Source: an uncultured Lachnospiraceae bacterium (GTDB taxonomy: Bacteria > Bacillota > Clostridia > Lachnospirales > Lachnospiraceae). Taken from it: a stretch of DNA of 33,200 nt. A program made the position numbers and the translations under genes. Below the pieces are notes generated by a model. The model made no database searches. It saw only the letters and a program-made list of their open reading frames with translations, and was not told the origin of the DNA. Shown one piece after another: positions 17,392-24,502 of this stretch (position 1 is the first letter of the stretch; each line of letters starts with the position of its first letter). The DNA is taken from NCBI GenBank assembly GCA_905235845.1, contig CAJONG010000010.1, positions 1 to 33,200 of the forward strand, read 5' to 3'.

Positions 17392-18255
17392 TTACAATAG
17401 GTCTTTCATATCCACATCATCCATATCATCGAAGTCCTGATTTTCTCCTACCATACCCCATATGAAGGTGTATGCCTGCGTACCTGCGCCGGAATGGATA
17501 GACCAACTGGGACTTATGACAGCCTGCTCATTGCGCATGATGATATGTCTGGTCTCCTGAGGCTCACCCATGAAGTGACATACGAATGCATCATCGGGGA
17601 TATCGAAGTACAGATACACCTCCATTCTCCTGTCATGTGTGTGACAAGGCATGGTATTCCATATGCTTCCGGGCTTAAGCTCCGTCATGCCCATCTCAAG
17701 CTGGCAGCTCTCCACCTGTCCTGGCAGTATATACTTATTGATGACTCTGTGATTGGAACCTTCAAGCGAACCAAGCTCCTTCTTATTCTCATCCTTGATT
17801 ATCACCACATCCTCAGAGGGCGTGCCCTCTCTCCTTATAAGAACCGTGGGATATGTCATATGTGCAGGTGCCGAATTGATATAGAACTTGGCCGGTTTTT
17901 CACCTGATACGGACGCAAAGCTTATATCTCTCTTGCCCATTCCTATATACATGCCTTCCTTGTATCCCACCTCATAGTCCTTGCCGTCTATGGTGATGAT
18001 ACCGGCACCGCCTATATTGATGACTCCCATCTCTCTTCTTTGCAGAAAATACTCCGCTCTCAGTTCTTCTCTCGCCTTAAGTATAAGCTTCTCCTTAACG
18101 GGCACCGCAGAGCCTGTGATTATCCTGTCTATATGGCTGTACACAAGCTTGATATCATCGGGCTTAAAGAGGTCATCAATGAGAAATTCCTTTCTGAGTC
18201 TCTGTGTGTCATAGTACTTTTCGTCTGCGGGTGAACAAGCTGTTCTTAATTCCAT
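17392..18255 (-). CDS. kduI: 5-keto-4-deoxyuronate isomerase
   Basis: KduI isomerises 5-keto-4-deoxyuronate (DKI), which forms spontaneously from unsaturated uronates released by polysaccharide lyases, to 2,5-diketo-3-deoxygluconate (DKII). The 287-residue cupin-type protein shows the zinc site MPCHTHDRRMEVYLYF plus a later His in SWSIHSG, and family segments YFLQRREMGVINIGG and GMYIGMG. Length and sequence fit KduI closely. An AGGTAAG site precedes the ATG. It is the first gene of the minus-strand operon and stands opposite kduD, which takes its product. Confidence 0.96.
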   Translation of the reverse strand: MELRTACSPADEKYYDTQRLRKEFLIDDLFKPDDIKLVYSHIDRIITGSAVPVKEKLILKAREELRAEYFLQRREMGVINIGGAGIITIDGKDYEVGYKEGMYIGMGKRDISFASVSGEKPAKFYINSAPAHMTYPTVLIRREGTPSEDVVIIKDENKKELGSLEGSNHRVINKYILPGQVESCQLEMGMTELKPGSIWNTMPCHTHDRRMEVYLYFDIPDDAFVCHFMGEPQETRHIIMRNEQAVISPSWSIHSGAGTQAYTFIWGMVGENQDFDDMDDVDMKDLL

Positions 18256-18451
18256 TTTTCTTACCTAACCTTTCTTATGTTCGTCTGTTTTTTTGTATTA
18301 ACGTCTATTTGCTTTTCTTCTGCTACACCTAAACTGTAACCCAAACTGTAAACTGCATAACATACAGTGATATGCCATTTCATATCCTGTCATACAGCTC
18401 CTAAATATATTCTCTTGTCCTTACCGCATTATCCGGCGAGGTGTCTTCAAG

Positions 18452-18492
18452 TGTACATTGTACATTTACACGGGTACAAAAGTACCTGTCAA
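18452..18492 (-). promoter_or_regulatory. Predicted kduI operon promoter with overlapping operators
   Basis: On the minus strand a perfect TTGACA -35 box (18492-18487) is followed after 16 bp by TGTAAA (18470-18465), a 4-of-6 match to the -10 consensus. The spacer is filled by the palindrome GGTAC-TTTT-GTACC (18473-18486). A second palindrome, TGTACA-T-TGTACA (18452-18464), covers the likely start site. Sites in these positions would block polymerase, so a repressor is likely; which protein binds is not shown. Confidence 0.6.
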
Positions 18493-18584
18493 GTTATGCG
18501 GTAATTATAAAGGCTTAAAACAAAATACTACAATGATAAACTTGTTTACTACTTTGCGTTTTTTGCTTAAACCGATATTTTCCT

Positions 18585-18612
18585 TTGCATTTTTTCCAAA
18601 ATAAAATATGAT
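18585..18612 (+). promoter_or_regulatory. Predicted kduD promoter
   Basis: TTGCAT (18585-18590) and TATGAT (18607-18612) are separated by 16 bp on the plus strand. The expected start site is near 18619, giving a leader of about 70 nt before the kduD ATG. Confidence 0.55.
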
Positions 18613-18619
18613 AAGCATG

Positions 18620-18639
18620 TGGCAGAAATTGTTCTGCCA
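18620..18639 (+). promoter_or_regulatory. Perfect hairpin/operator at the kduD transcript start
   Basis: TGGCAGAA-ATTG-TTCTGCCA is an 8-bp perfect inverted repeat with a 4-nt loop, placed directly at the predicted transcription start of kduD. It could be a repressor operator or a 5'-end mRNA stem that protects the transcript. There is no T-run, so it is not an intrinsic terminator. Confidence 0.5.
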
Positions 18640-18688
18640 TTGCATTTTAACAGACTACACTATATGTATATGAATGGAGGAATTGATT

Positions 18689-19555
18689 ATGGCAGGAATT
18701 ATTGACACTTTCCGCTTAGACGGTAAGGTTGCATGGATCACAGGCGCTTCTTACGGGCTCGGACTTGCTTATGCCAAAGCATACGCAGAGGTAGGAGCCA
18801 AGATCGTCTTCAATGATATCAATCAGGAGCTTGTGGACAGAGGTCTTAATGAATATAAGAAGCTCGGCATCGATGCGTACGGCGCAGTATGTGATGTGAC
18901 CAAGGAGGAGCAGGTCACAGCTTTTGTTAAGGATGTAGAGGACAAGGTCGGTGTTATAGACATACTTGTCAATAACGCAGGTATAATCAAGAGGATACCC
19001 ATGACAGAGATGACCGTGGATCAGTGGAATCAGGTCATCGGCGTAGACCTGACAGGTCCTTTCATATGTTCTAAGGCAGTTATCCCCGGGATGATGAAGA
19101 AGGGTGCAGGTAAGATCATCAACGCCTGCTCTATGATGAGTGAATTCGGTCGTGAGACCGTATCCGCTTATGCCGCAGCTAAGGGCGGACTTAAGATGCT
19201 TACAAGGAATATCTGCTCTGAGTACGGACAGTACAACATCCAGTGTAATGCGATCGGACCCGGCTACATAGCTACTCCCCAGACCGCTCCTCTTCGTGCC
19301 AGAGGCGAGGATGGTTCCATGAATCCCTTCGATCGTTTCATCCGTTCCAAGACTCCCGCTCAGCGTTGGGGACGTACGGAAGACCTTCAGGGACTTGCCA
19401 TCTTCCTTGCATCTAAGGCTTCAGACTTCATCAACGGTCAGGTTGTCTACATAGATGGTGGAATCTCGGCTTACATCGGTCAAGATCCCAGCAATCTCGA
19501 CGAGTCTAAGTTCGCAGCCGAGGAAGAGACAGAGGACGTTGTAGTCAACGACTGA
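18689..19555 (+). CDS. kduD: 2-keto-3-deoxygluconate 5-dehydrogenase (SDR family, KduD-type)
   Basis: This short-chain dehydrogenase has the Rossmann motif TGASYGLGLA, NNAG, and the catalytic Ser with Tyr-x3-Lys (SAYAAAKGG). With KduI opposite and KdgK in the locus, the likely reaction is reduction of 2,5-diketo-3-deoxygluconate to KDG. Close relatives are gluconate 5-dehydrogenases (Gno/IdnO), so the substrate is context-based. The start is moved to ATG 18689 (MAGIIDTFRL), which has GGAGG 8 nt upstream; the ORF-track ATG at 18674 overlaps that site. The 288-residue length exceeds the usual 250 or so through an acidic tail (EEETEDVV). A terminator follows. Confidence 0.88.
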   Translation: MAGIIDTFRLDGKVAWITGASYGLGLAYAKAYAEVGAKIVFNDINQELVDRGLNEYKKLGIDAYGAVCDVTKEEQVTAFVKDVEDKVGVIDILVNNAGIIKRIPMTEMTVDQWNQVIGVDLTGPFICSKAVIPGMMKKGAGKIINACSMMSEFGRETVSAYAAAKGGLKMLTRNICSEYGQYNIQCNAIGPGYIATPQTAPLRARGEDGSMNPFDRFIRSKTPAQRWGRTEDLQGLAIFLASKASDFINGQVVYIDGGISAYIGQDPSNLDESKFAAEEETEDVVVND

Positions 19556-19599
19556 TCATACTGTAAGACTGTCTTAGGTTGCTTTATTTTATCCAATAT

Positions 19600-19637
19600 T
19601 ACCCTCTTATCCGCTCACCCGGCTAAGAGGGTATTTT
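19600..19637 (+). terminator. Rho-independent terminator after kduD
   Basis: TACCCTCTTA (19600-19609) pairs perfectly with TAAGAGGGTA (19624-19633) around a 14-nt loop and is followed by TTTT. It lies 45 bp after the kduD stop and before the regulator gene, so kduD is probably monocistronic. Confidence 0.8.
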
Positions 19638-19674
19638 ACTTGCAGATATGTGGATTATCGGATAGAATATATGC

Positions 19675-20586
19675 ATGAAAAAAGATCTGACTACATATTA
19701 TGATGACAGACAATACATGCAGTCCGGCGACTTTGAGCTCTATTATTACCATGATACGGTTCCTAACAGCCGTACCGGTCTGCATACACATCAGTACTAT
19801 GAGTTCTATTTTTTTCTTGAGGGACATGCCGAAGCACAGGTCAAGCAGGAACACTATATGCTTAGCTACGGCGATATAATGGTAGTCCCTCCCAAGGTCT
19901 CCCACGGTGTCTTCGTGCATGATTTTGACATCCCCTACAGACGCTTCGATCTGTGGGTAAGTGTACCCTTCTTCAACAGGCTCCTTGCCCTTAATAAGGA
20001 TTACGGATATGCCACGGATATGGCATATAATGAGGACAGACATGTCATCCATACCGACAGGATCACCTTTAATTCTATCCTGTCCAAGCTCTTCTATATA
20101 ATCGAGGAAGAGAAGGGCAACCGTTTCGGACGTACAAGCCAGCTTGTATTAAGCGTATCCGAGCTTGTGCTTACCATAAGCAGACTTGCGCACGAACAGT
20201 TTAACCAGCACAAGATCACTCAGGATGCCCTGTATCAGAATATCTGTGATTATATCGAGCATAATATAGACGAGGATCTGTCCCTTGACAATATTGCCGG
20301 ACACTTCTTCTTAAGCAAGTTTTATATCTCCCATGTATTCAAGGACAATATAGGCATATCCATACACAAATACATCGCCAAAAAAAGGCTCCAACTCTGC
20401 CATGAAGCCATCATGGGAGGGGAGCCTATCTCTCAGGTATATAATAACTACGGATTCGACGATTACTCAAGCTTCTATCGTGCCTTCAAGAAAGAATACG
20501 GTATGTCGCCCAAGGAGCTCGTCCAACGTTCCAAGCTTAATACTTCAGGGGCGATGTCCAGTACCTCTGACCGTACAAATCTGTGA
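19675..20586 (+). CDS. AraC-family transcriptional regulator
   Basis: The 303-residue protein has an N-terminal cupin-like ligand-binding domain (about residues 20-110: HTHQYYEFYFFLEGHAE, GDIMVVPPKVSHGV). Its C-terminal AraC DNA-binding domain, about residues 190-290, contains two helix-turn-helix units (SLDNIAGHFFLSKFYISHVF and YGFDDYSSFYRAFKKEYGMSP). Such proteins usually activate nearby sugar-use genes on binding a carbohydrate signal. Its place next to kduD makes control of the uronate locus a fair inference, not a demonstrated one. The tail after the DNA-binding domain (SKLNTSGAMSST) is unusual. The upstream ribosome binding site is weak. Confidence 0.9.
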   Translation: MKKDLTTYYDDRQYMQSGDFELYYYHDTVPNSRTGLHTHQYYEFYFFLEGHAEAQVKQEHYMLSYGDIMVVPPKVSHGVFVHDFDIPYRRFDLWVSVPFFNRLLALNKDYGYATDMAYNEDRHVIHTDRITFNSILSKLFYIIEEEKGNRFGRTSQLVLSVSELVLTISRLAHEQFNQHKITQDALYQNICDYIEHNIDEDLSLDNIAGHFFLSKFYISHVFKDNIGISIHKYIAKKRLQLCHEAIMGGEPISQVYNNYGFDDYSSFYRAFKKEYGMSPKELVQRSKLNTSGAMSSTSDRTNL

Positions 20587-20718
20587 AGCAATAGGTCATA
20601 AGTGCCGTTCCTTCACCCACATCCGTATTGCTTATAAGCATATCTTCCATGTTTGCAGATACGGTAAGCGTATCCCCAGATAATAACTGTCACTGTATTC
20701 TCTGTCATATGCATCCTG
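20537..20718 (-). pseudogene. Possible decayed 3' end of a gene behind barstar
   Basis: On the minus strand an open stretch with gene-like codon use reads SGDTLTVSANMEDMLISNTD and later DLYGQRYWTSPLKY before a TAA at 20539-20537. It has no start codon and an in-frame stop at 20692-20690. The segment just upstream, in the barstar frame after its stop, reads DAYDREYSDSYYL, as if a one-base loss had split one protein tail. It overlaps the 3' end of the araC-type gene by 50 bp. I recognise no family. It could be chance. Confidence 0.25.
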
Positions 20719-20994
20719 TCAGTCGATCAGTATCACTTCAAGCTCCGGACACTCTCTTGATGTGTTCTCGAACATTCTGCGTAATGTCCTGAAGTACTTA
20801 CCAAGTATCGCCTCGGCATCGGAACATCCTGTGAATGTGATATGCCAGTTCCTTCCCTCATCCGTTAGTACATCATGCAATGCATCCAATGTCCCTCCGT
20901 AATACTCCGGAAGAGGAAGCTCTTCTCTTAATACATCATGGAATTCGTCTACCGAATATATATTGCTTAAGTCTATATTGAATTCATTCTCCAT
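20719..20994 (-). CDS. Barstar-family ribonuclease inhibitor
   Basis: The 91-residue product is barstar-like over its whole length: ELPLPEYYGGTLDALHDVLT matches the inhibitor helix that plugs the barnase active site. Asp equivalents of barstar Asp35 and Asp39 are present (LDALHD), while Trp38 is His. The position I align with barstar Glu76 is Asn. It acts in the cytosol, binding the RNase before export or after re-entry. The start is ATG 20994 with GGAAGG upstream; the ORF-track start at 21057 runs into the RNase gene. It follows the barnase-like gene by 16 bp, so the two are co-expressed. Confidence 0.92.
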   Translation of the reverse strand: MENEFNIDLSNIYSVDEFHDVLREELPLPEYYGGTLDALHDVLTDEGRNWHITFTGCSDAEAILGKYFRTLRRMFENTSRECPELEVILID

Positions 20995-21010
20995 CCTTTT
21001 TTCCTTCCGT

Positions 21011-21649
21011 TTAACCATCCGTCTTAGGATCACCGTACAACAGCGTGAACGAAGCATAATGATCCGAAGTGTAATATATCAATCCGTCATTGGAATATAT
21101 TATGCGTTTTGCCCCGCGCTTGCTCTTACCAAGCGTATCGATGTCACATTCGTGATACTCTCTTCCGGCAGCATCGGGCAGTAATCCCTCATAATTACCG
21201 AAGTAGTCGCCGCCTATGCACATACCCGGTGCATAAGGTTCAAGGGAACCTCCTTCCCATCCAAGCTTCTCTGCTTCCTTCTTGGTAATGAAATTTGACG
21301 GCAGATGCCCGTATGCATAGATATAGACAGCCACATCCGATGCAGTCGTGTATACCCCGTCCTCTTTAGGCAACACATCCGTATTCGAGGTCTCTTCCTC
21401 TGTAGCCTTATCCCCAGTTGTATCCTCTGTTTCAGCAGATTCGGATTCAGGCCGCTCTGCTACAATGAATTCGGATTCAGGCTGCCCGGATACAACGGAC
21501 TCTGCTTCAACACCCTCAGATACAGTTGGTTCCGCAAGAGTTACATGCTCAGAAGCGGCAGGCTTAGGTTTCCCACAGCCTGCCGTCAGTATACAGATAC
21601 CTGCGAGCAATATGCATATGCTTTTACTTAATCCGTATTTGATATTCAT
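21011..21649 (-). CDS. Barnase-like secreted lipoprotein ribonuclease
   Basis: The 212-residue protein has a signal peptide ending in a lipobox (LTAGC, Cys25) and a Ser/Glu/Thr-rich linker (about residues 31-95). A barnase domain follows: LPSNFITKKEAEKLGW, IGGDYFGNYEGLLP, KRIIYSNDGLIYYTSDHY. By alignment from memory, catalytic Lys27, Glu73, Arg83, Arg87 and His102 of barnase correspond to Lys123, Glu167, Arg178, Arg182 and His197. Barnase Arg59 in the guanine loop is replaced by Tyr153. It should cleave RNA outside the cell while tethered to the membrane. The cognate barstar is immediately downstream. Roles could be nutrition or competition. Confidence 0.92.
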   Translation of the reverse strand: MNIKYGLSKSICILLAGICILTAGCGKPKPAASEHVTLAEPTVSEGVEAESVVSGQPESEFIVAERPESESAETEDTTGDKATEEETSNTDVLPKEDGVYTTASDVAVYIYAYGHLPSNFITKKEAEKLGWEGGSLEPYAPGMCIGGDYFGNYEGLLPDAAGREYHECDIDTLGKSKRGAKRIIYSNDGLIYYTSDHYASFTLLYGDPKTDG

Positions 21650-21674
21650 ATTTTATGTCATGATAGTACCGGTA

Positions 21675-22973
21675 CTATGAATTCTGCGTCTTTTCCTTAC
21701 GCTCGGTCTTGGTATACAGGAATCTGTCAATGGGAGCCCGCATCTTAACGGATGTCTCCACCAGATATTTTGTTGCCTGCTGCTGTATGGATATATTCTT
21801 CATGGCTCCCTTAAGGATACCGCCTCTGATAAATCCAACGATAAGAGCTACCACGAGACATGCTATGGCAGCTTTGCCTGATATTCCTCCATTACGTCCG
21901 AAGAAGAATACCAACGCAAATAAAATGATGAAAGTAACAACAGTTCCCAGTGCCACCTGTATCCAATATTTGCCCTTATCCACGGGAAGCTCGCCCACCA
22001 TCCTGCCGGACTGGCCGTTAACGGCGAACTGATATGTCTTGCCCTCGAACTGCCCCGACATCATCCATACAGGAAGCATGGCATACTCTGACTTACCACG
22101 GCTTAAGCTTATGCTTTCCGCTTTCTGTGTCACTTCCTCGTAGCCCTTAACCTCATCACGCATCTTGCTTCTGAAGGTATTCTGAACTCTCTCATTGGCT
22201 CTGGGCTCCGAGTCTTTGCTTGTCACATCATATTTGTCAGCCAGATATCCGCTGAAGTAAGCGGCATCATAAGCCACCGCCTTGGACATATCATATGGCT
22301 CTAAGGAATCCATCGTGGCATCATCCATCTGTGTGGCAGCATCCACCGGGATCCTGTCAAAGTCCATCTCACCGCTTCTTTTTAGGCTGTAGTAGTCCTT
22401 CTTCACATAATCCGCCTTGGCATCTGACCATTTCTTATCCTTATGTCCCTCGAAATTAACAAAGCCTTCGGCATGGCACGAAAAAAGCCAGAAAGGAACA
22501 TAAAGCCCCGTTATATTATCTATCCTGTTACCGTTAGCAAAATTGGCAGGAAGAAGCTTCTTACCCTTAATGAATTCCTTAAGCTTACTCTTGGCCGTCT
22601 CCTTATCCACTGCGAAGGGAACAACCACATCCGGCTTATACACACCTTCAAAAGCCTGCTCCACTATGGCCTGATTGCCGCAATAAGGGCATTCAGTCGC
22701 TGCCGTTAAGTCAGTCGCCACCATCTCCGCATTACATGACGGACACTTATATCCCATTATCTTGCCGTTCTCGTCCGTAAGGGTACCCTGGGTGGAATGC
22801 TCCCACGAAAGAGCAGAACCGGTTCCGTTCTCCTTCTCCGCTTCCTCCGCAGCCTTGACCTGTTCCATATCAAAGCTTGCACCGCAGTACTCACATGTCA
22901 TCTCTCCCGTACTTCCCGAGAATCCAAGCTTTGCACCGCAACAGGGGCACTTAAAATTAGTTACATCGCTCAT
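21675..22973 (-). CDS. Zinc-ribbon membrane protein
   Basis: The 432-residue protein begins with two zinc ribbons: CPCCGAKLGF..CEYCGASF and CPSCNAEMV..CPYCGNQA. An alpha/beta domain of about 200 residues follows (VVVPFAVDKETAKSKLKEFI, GLYVPFWLFSCHAEG), then two membrane helices near residues 340-385 (TVVTFIILFALVFFFG and AAIACLVVALIVGFI). Similar proteins are common in Firmicutes and are often misnamed as PriA-like or TFIIB-like; their function is not known to me. The start is ATG 22973, with GGGAG upstream; the ORF-track start at 22991 is a GTG overlapping that site. It lies 25 bp upstream of the barnase-like gene on the same strand. Confidence 0.8.
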   Translation of the reverse strand: MSDVTNFKCPCCGAKLGFSGSTGEMTCEYCGASFDMEQVKAAEEAEKENGTGSALSWEHSTQGTLTDENGKIMGYKCPSCNAEMVATDLTAATECPYCGNQAIVEQAFEGVYKPDVVVPFAVDKETAKSKLKEFIKGKKLLPANFANGNRIDNITGLYVPFWLFSCHAEGFVNFEGHKDKKWSDAKADYVKKDYYSLKRSGEMDFDRIPVDAATQMDDATMDSLEPYDMSKAVAYDAAYFSGYLADKYDVTSKDSEPRANERVQNTFRSKMRDEVKGYEEVTQKAESISLSRGKSEYAMLPVWMMSGQFEGKTYQFAVNGQSGRMVGELPVDKGKYWIQVALGTVVTFIILFALVFFFGRNGGISGKAAIACLVVALIVGFIRGGILKGAMKNISIQQQATKYLVETSVKMRAPIDRFLYTKTERKEKTQNS

Positions 22974-22999
22974 ACTTAACTCTCCCTTCACACTTTTTA

Positions 23000-23173
23000 C
23001 TAAATCTGATGTCTTACTACAGCGTATTCATCGCCGTTCTTATAAAAAGGACACTCCTTATGCCCACCGGATATGAACCGGTAATAATCATCCTCATCCA
23101 TATCCACGGAGCAGTAGTACTCCTCGTCCTCTTCATCATATTCATTATATGCGCAATCATCACATCCGGCCAT
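23000..23173 (-). CDS. Small Cys/acidic protein, DUF6472-like
   Basis: This 57-residue gene is missing from the ORF track. It reads MAGCDDCAYNEYDEEDEEYY, then CSVDMDEDDYYRF, and ends with ECPFYKNGDEYAVVRHQI. The Cys-x2-Cys start, an acidic tyrosine-rich centre with another Cys, and the CPFYKNGDEY tail match the small DUF6472 proteins I recall from Lachnospiraceae. The four cysteines may bind a metal such as zinc. A strong AAGGTGAG site lies 5 nt before the ATG. It sits 31 bp after the GGDEF-like gene and 26 bp before the zinc-ribbon gene, in the same direction. Function is unknown. Confidence 0.8.
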   Translation of the reverse strand: MAGCDDCAYNEYDEEDEEYYCSVDMDEDDYYRFISGGHKECPFYKNGDEYAVVRHQI

Positions 23174-23204
23174 CGTCTCACCTTATCTCACGGAGCCTGC
23201 CAAT

Positions 23205-24350
23205 CTATATCTGTTCCTCTACCGGCGATTCATAACCGTACTTAACCGCTGTCATGACCTTATCGAAGGAATCCAGAAGCTCATTGACCTCGAATTCCTT
23301 TAGGTTAAAATTATTGGTTCCGATAGACACCGACAGCTTATATGGCTTCCCTGATGTTCGGTTGTATGCTTCAATGGCATTCAAAACAGCGAACCTGCAA
23401 TTCGAAAGCGTTTCTTCGGAAAAGGAATCCATCAGGATAAAAAATCTGTCCGCAGTTATCCTCATGACCGCCCCGGATGACCTGACAATATCCGCTAAAA
23501 AGCCCGCAAAGGTTATAAGAAGCTTATCTCCCTCCGAATGACCGTATTCGTCATTGATCTGTCTGAAACCGTCAATATCTAACATCATGCCGGAGAAATC
23601 CCCCGAATGATCCTTGCGAAGAGATTCCTTGACGTTATCAAAATAATACCGATTATATACACCGGTAAGTCTGTCGGTTACTATGCATTCATTCTTAAGT
23701 CCGATGACGAGTCCGCCCACGGATATTCCCACACAGGGCCATATAAGTGATACCCCGTAGGACAGCCCCTGAACAAGCGACCCTATGCCGATAGGAACTA
23801 TGAAAAACCACAGGGGAATATACTTACGTGCCCTTCCGTGATGCTTTGCTTTCAGGAATATGATAATACCGTCGAATAAAAGCACCACCTCCATGGTCAG
23901 ATATACCCAGAAGAAGAAGCGCCTGCTATATACATTATCATCACTTACATCAAATACGATCGGTACAAACAGATTAACCAGAAGAAGAAGTGCTTCAAAC
24001 GCACACAGAATGTATATAAGGTTAATATGAATCGTCGATATGCGTTCATTGATATACTTATATACGATCGCTACAAAGCATGGACCTATAATGATATTGA
24101 GCAGATAGAGAAGGGAATTACCGGCATATACCAAGAAAAAATTGCCCCATCCCGGTCTTCCGTCCGCCCAAAAAACAAGCGGATCAAGTATACATCCCAA
24201 AAGGACCGAGATTATCATCACCTGTAGGATTATACTTGTCAGTCTTCTGGTATGTATCTTCCATCCTCTGTAAAACAGAAGCATGATCATCATAAGTATG
24301 CCTATGAGATTGGTCATATAGATTGACGTCAGATTGATCGATTCATTCAT
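23205..24350 (-). CDS. Membrane protein with degenerate GGDEF domain
   Basis: The N-terminal half has about seven or eight hydrophobic helices (for example IGILMMIMLLFYRGW, ILCAFEALLLLVNLFV, WPCVGISVGGLVIGL), resembling a membrane sensor. The C-terminal 160 residues are a GGDEF-type fold: DRLTGVYNRYYFD, MMLDIDGFRQINDEYGHSEGDKLL. The signature that should read GGDEF is TADRF (RITADRFFILMD), so diguanylate cyclase activity is probably lost. It may instead bind a nucleotide or act as a regulator. I start at ATG 24350, with a GGGG stretch 9 nt upstream; the GTG in the track overlaps it. A divergent promoter region separates it from hemZ. Confidence 0.85.
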   Translation of the reverse strand: MNESINLTSIYMTNLIGILMMIMLLFYRGWKIHTRRLTSIILQVMIISVLLGCILDPLVFWADGRPGWGNFFLVYAGNSLLYLLNIIIGPCFVAIVYKYINERISTIHINLIYILCAFEALLLLVNLFVPIVFDVSDDNVYSRRFFFWVYLTMEVVLLFDGIIIFLKAKHHGRARKYIPLWFFIVPIGIGSLVQGLSYGVSLIWPCVGISVGGLVIGLKNECIVTDRLTGVYNRYYFDNVKESLRKDHSGDFSGMMLDIDGFRQINDEYGHSEGDKLLITFAGFLADIVRSSGAVMRITADRFFILMDSFSEETLSNCRFAVLNAIEAYNRTSGKPYKLSVSIGTNNFNLKEFEVNELLDSFDKVMTAVKYGYESPVEEQI

Positions 24351-24442
24351 GATCATATACCCCACATATCTTAAAATAGCCGCATTACATCAAAATGCCG
24401 TTAACGATTACTGACCCTGTACGAACTACACCATGATAGATA

Positions 24443-24471
24443 ATTATATAGCATATTCAATACAATATCCA
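24443..24471 (-). promoter_or_regulatory. Predicted promoter for the GGDEF-like gene
   Basis: On the minus strand TGGATA (24471-24466) and a perfect TATAAT (24448-24443) are 17 bp apart. The expected leader is about 85 nt. The region is AT-rich overall, so a chance match is possible. Confidence 0.45.
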
Positions 24472-24485
24472 GTAAAAATAAGATA

Positions 24486-24494
24486 TGGTATAAT
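24486..24494 (+). promoter_or_regulatory. Extended -10 promoter of hemZ
   Basis: TGG-TATAAT on the plus strand is a perfect extended -10 element with no good -35 box. It ends only 8 bp before the hemZ ATG, so the transcript would start within one or two bases of the start codon. Confidence 0.55.
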
Positions 24495-24502
24495 AAAATA
24501 AT

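Larger units (their letters stand above)
18256..18688. other. Divergent kduI/kduD control region (433 bp, no gene)
   Basis: This intergenic stretch separates the two divergent transcripts and shows no credible reading frame or RNA gene. It holds a 9-bp perfect inverted repeat TTACCGCAT (18421-18429) / ATGCGGTAA (18496-18504) that brackets the kduI promoter. It also holds two further palindromes overlapping that promoter, an AT-rich segment, and a promoter and hairpin for kduD. The part nearest kduI (18256-18420) is probably its 5' leader and has no recognised riboswitch. Confidence 0.7.

Noticed and set aside
18256-18420. Riboswitch in the kduI leader
   Set aside because: I saw no conserved aptamer core and no terminator/anti-terminator pair; the visible palindromes are at the promoter.
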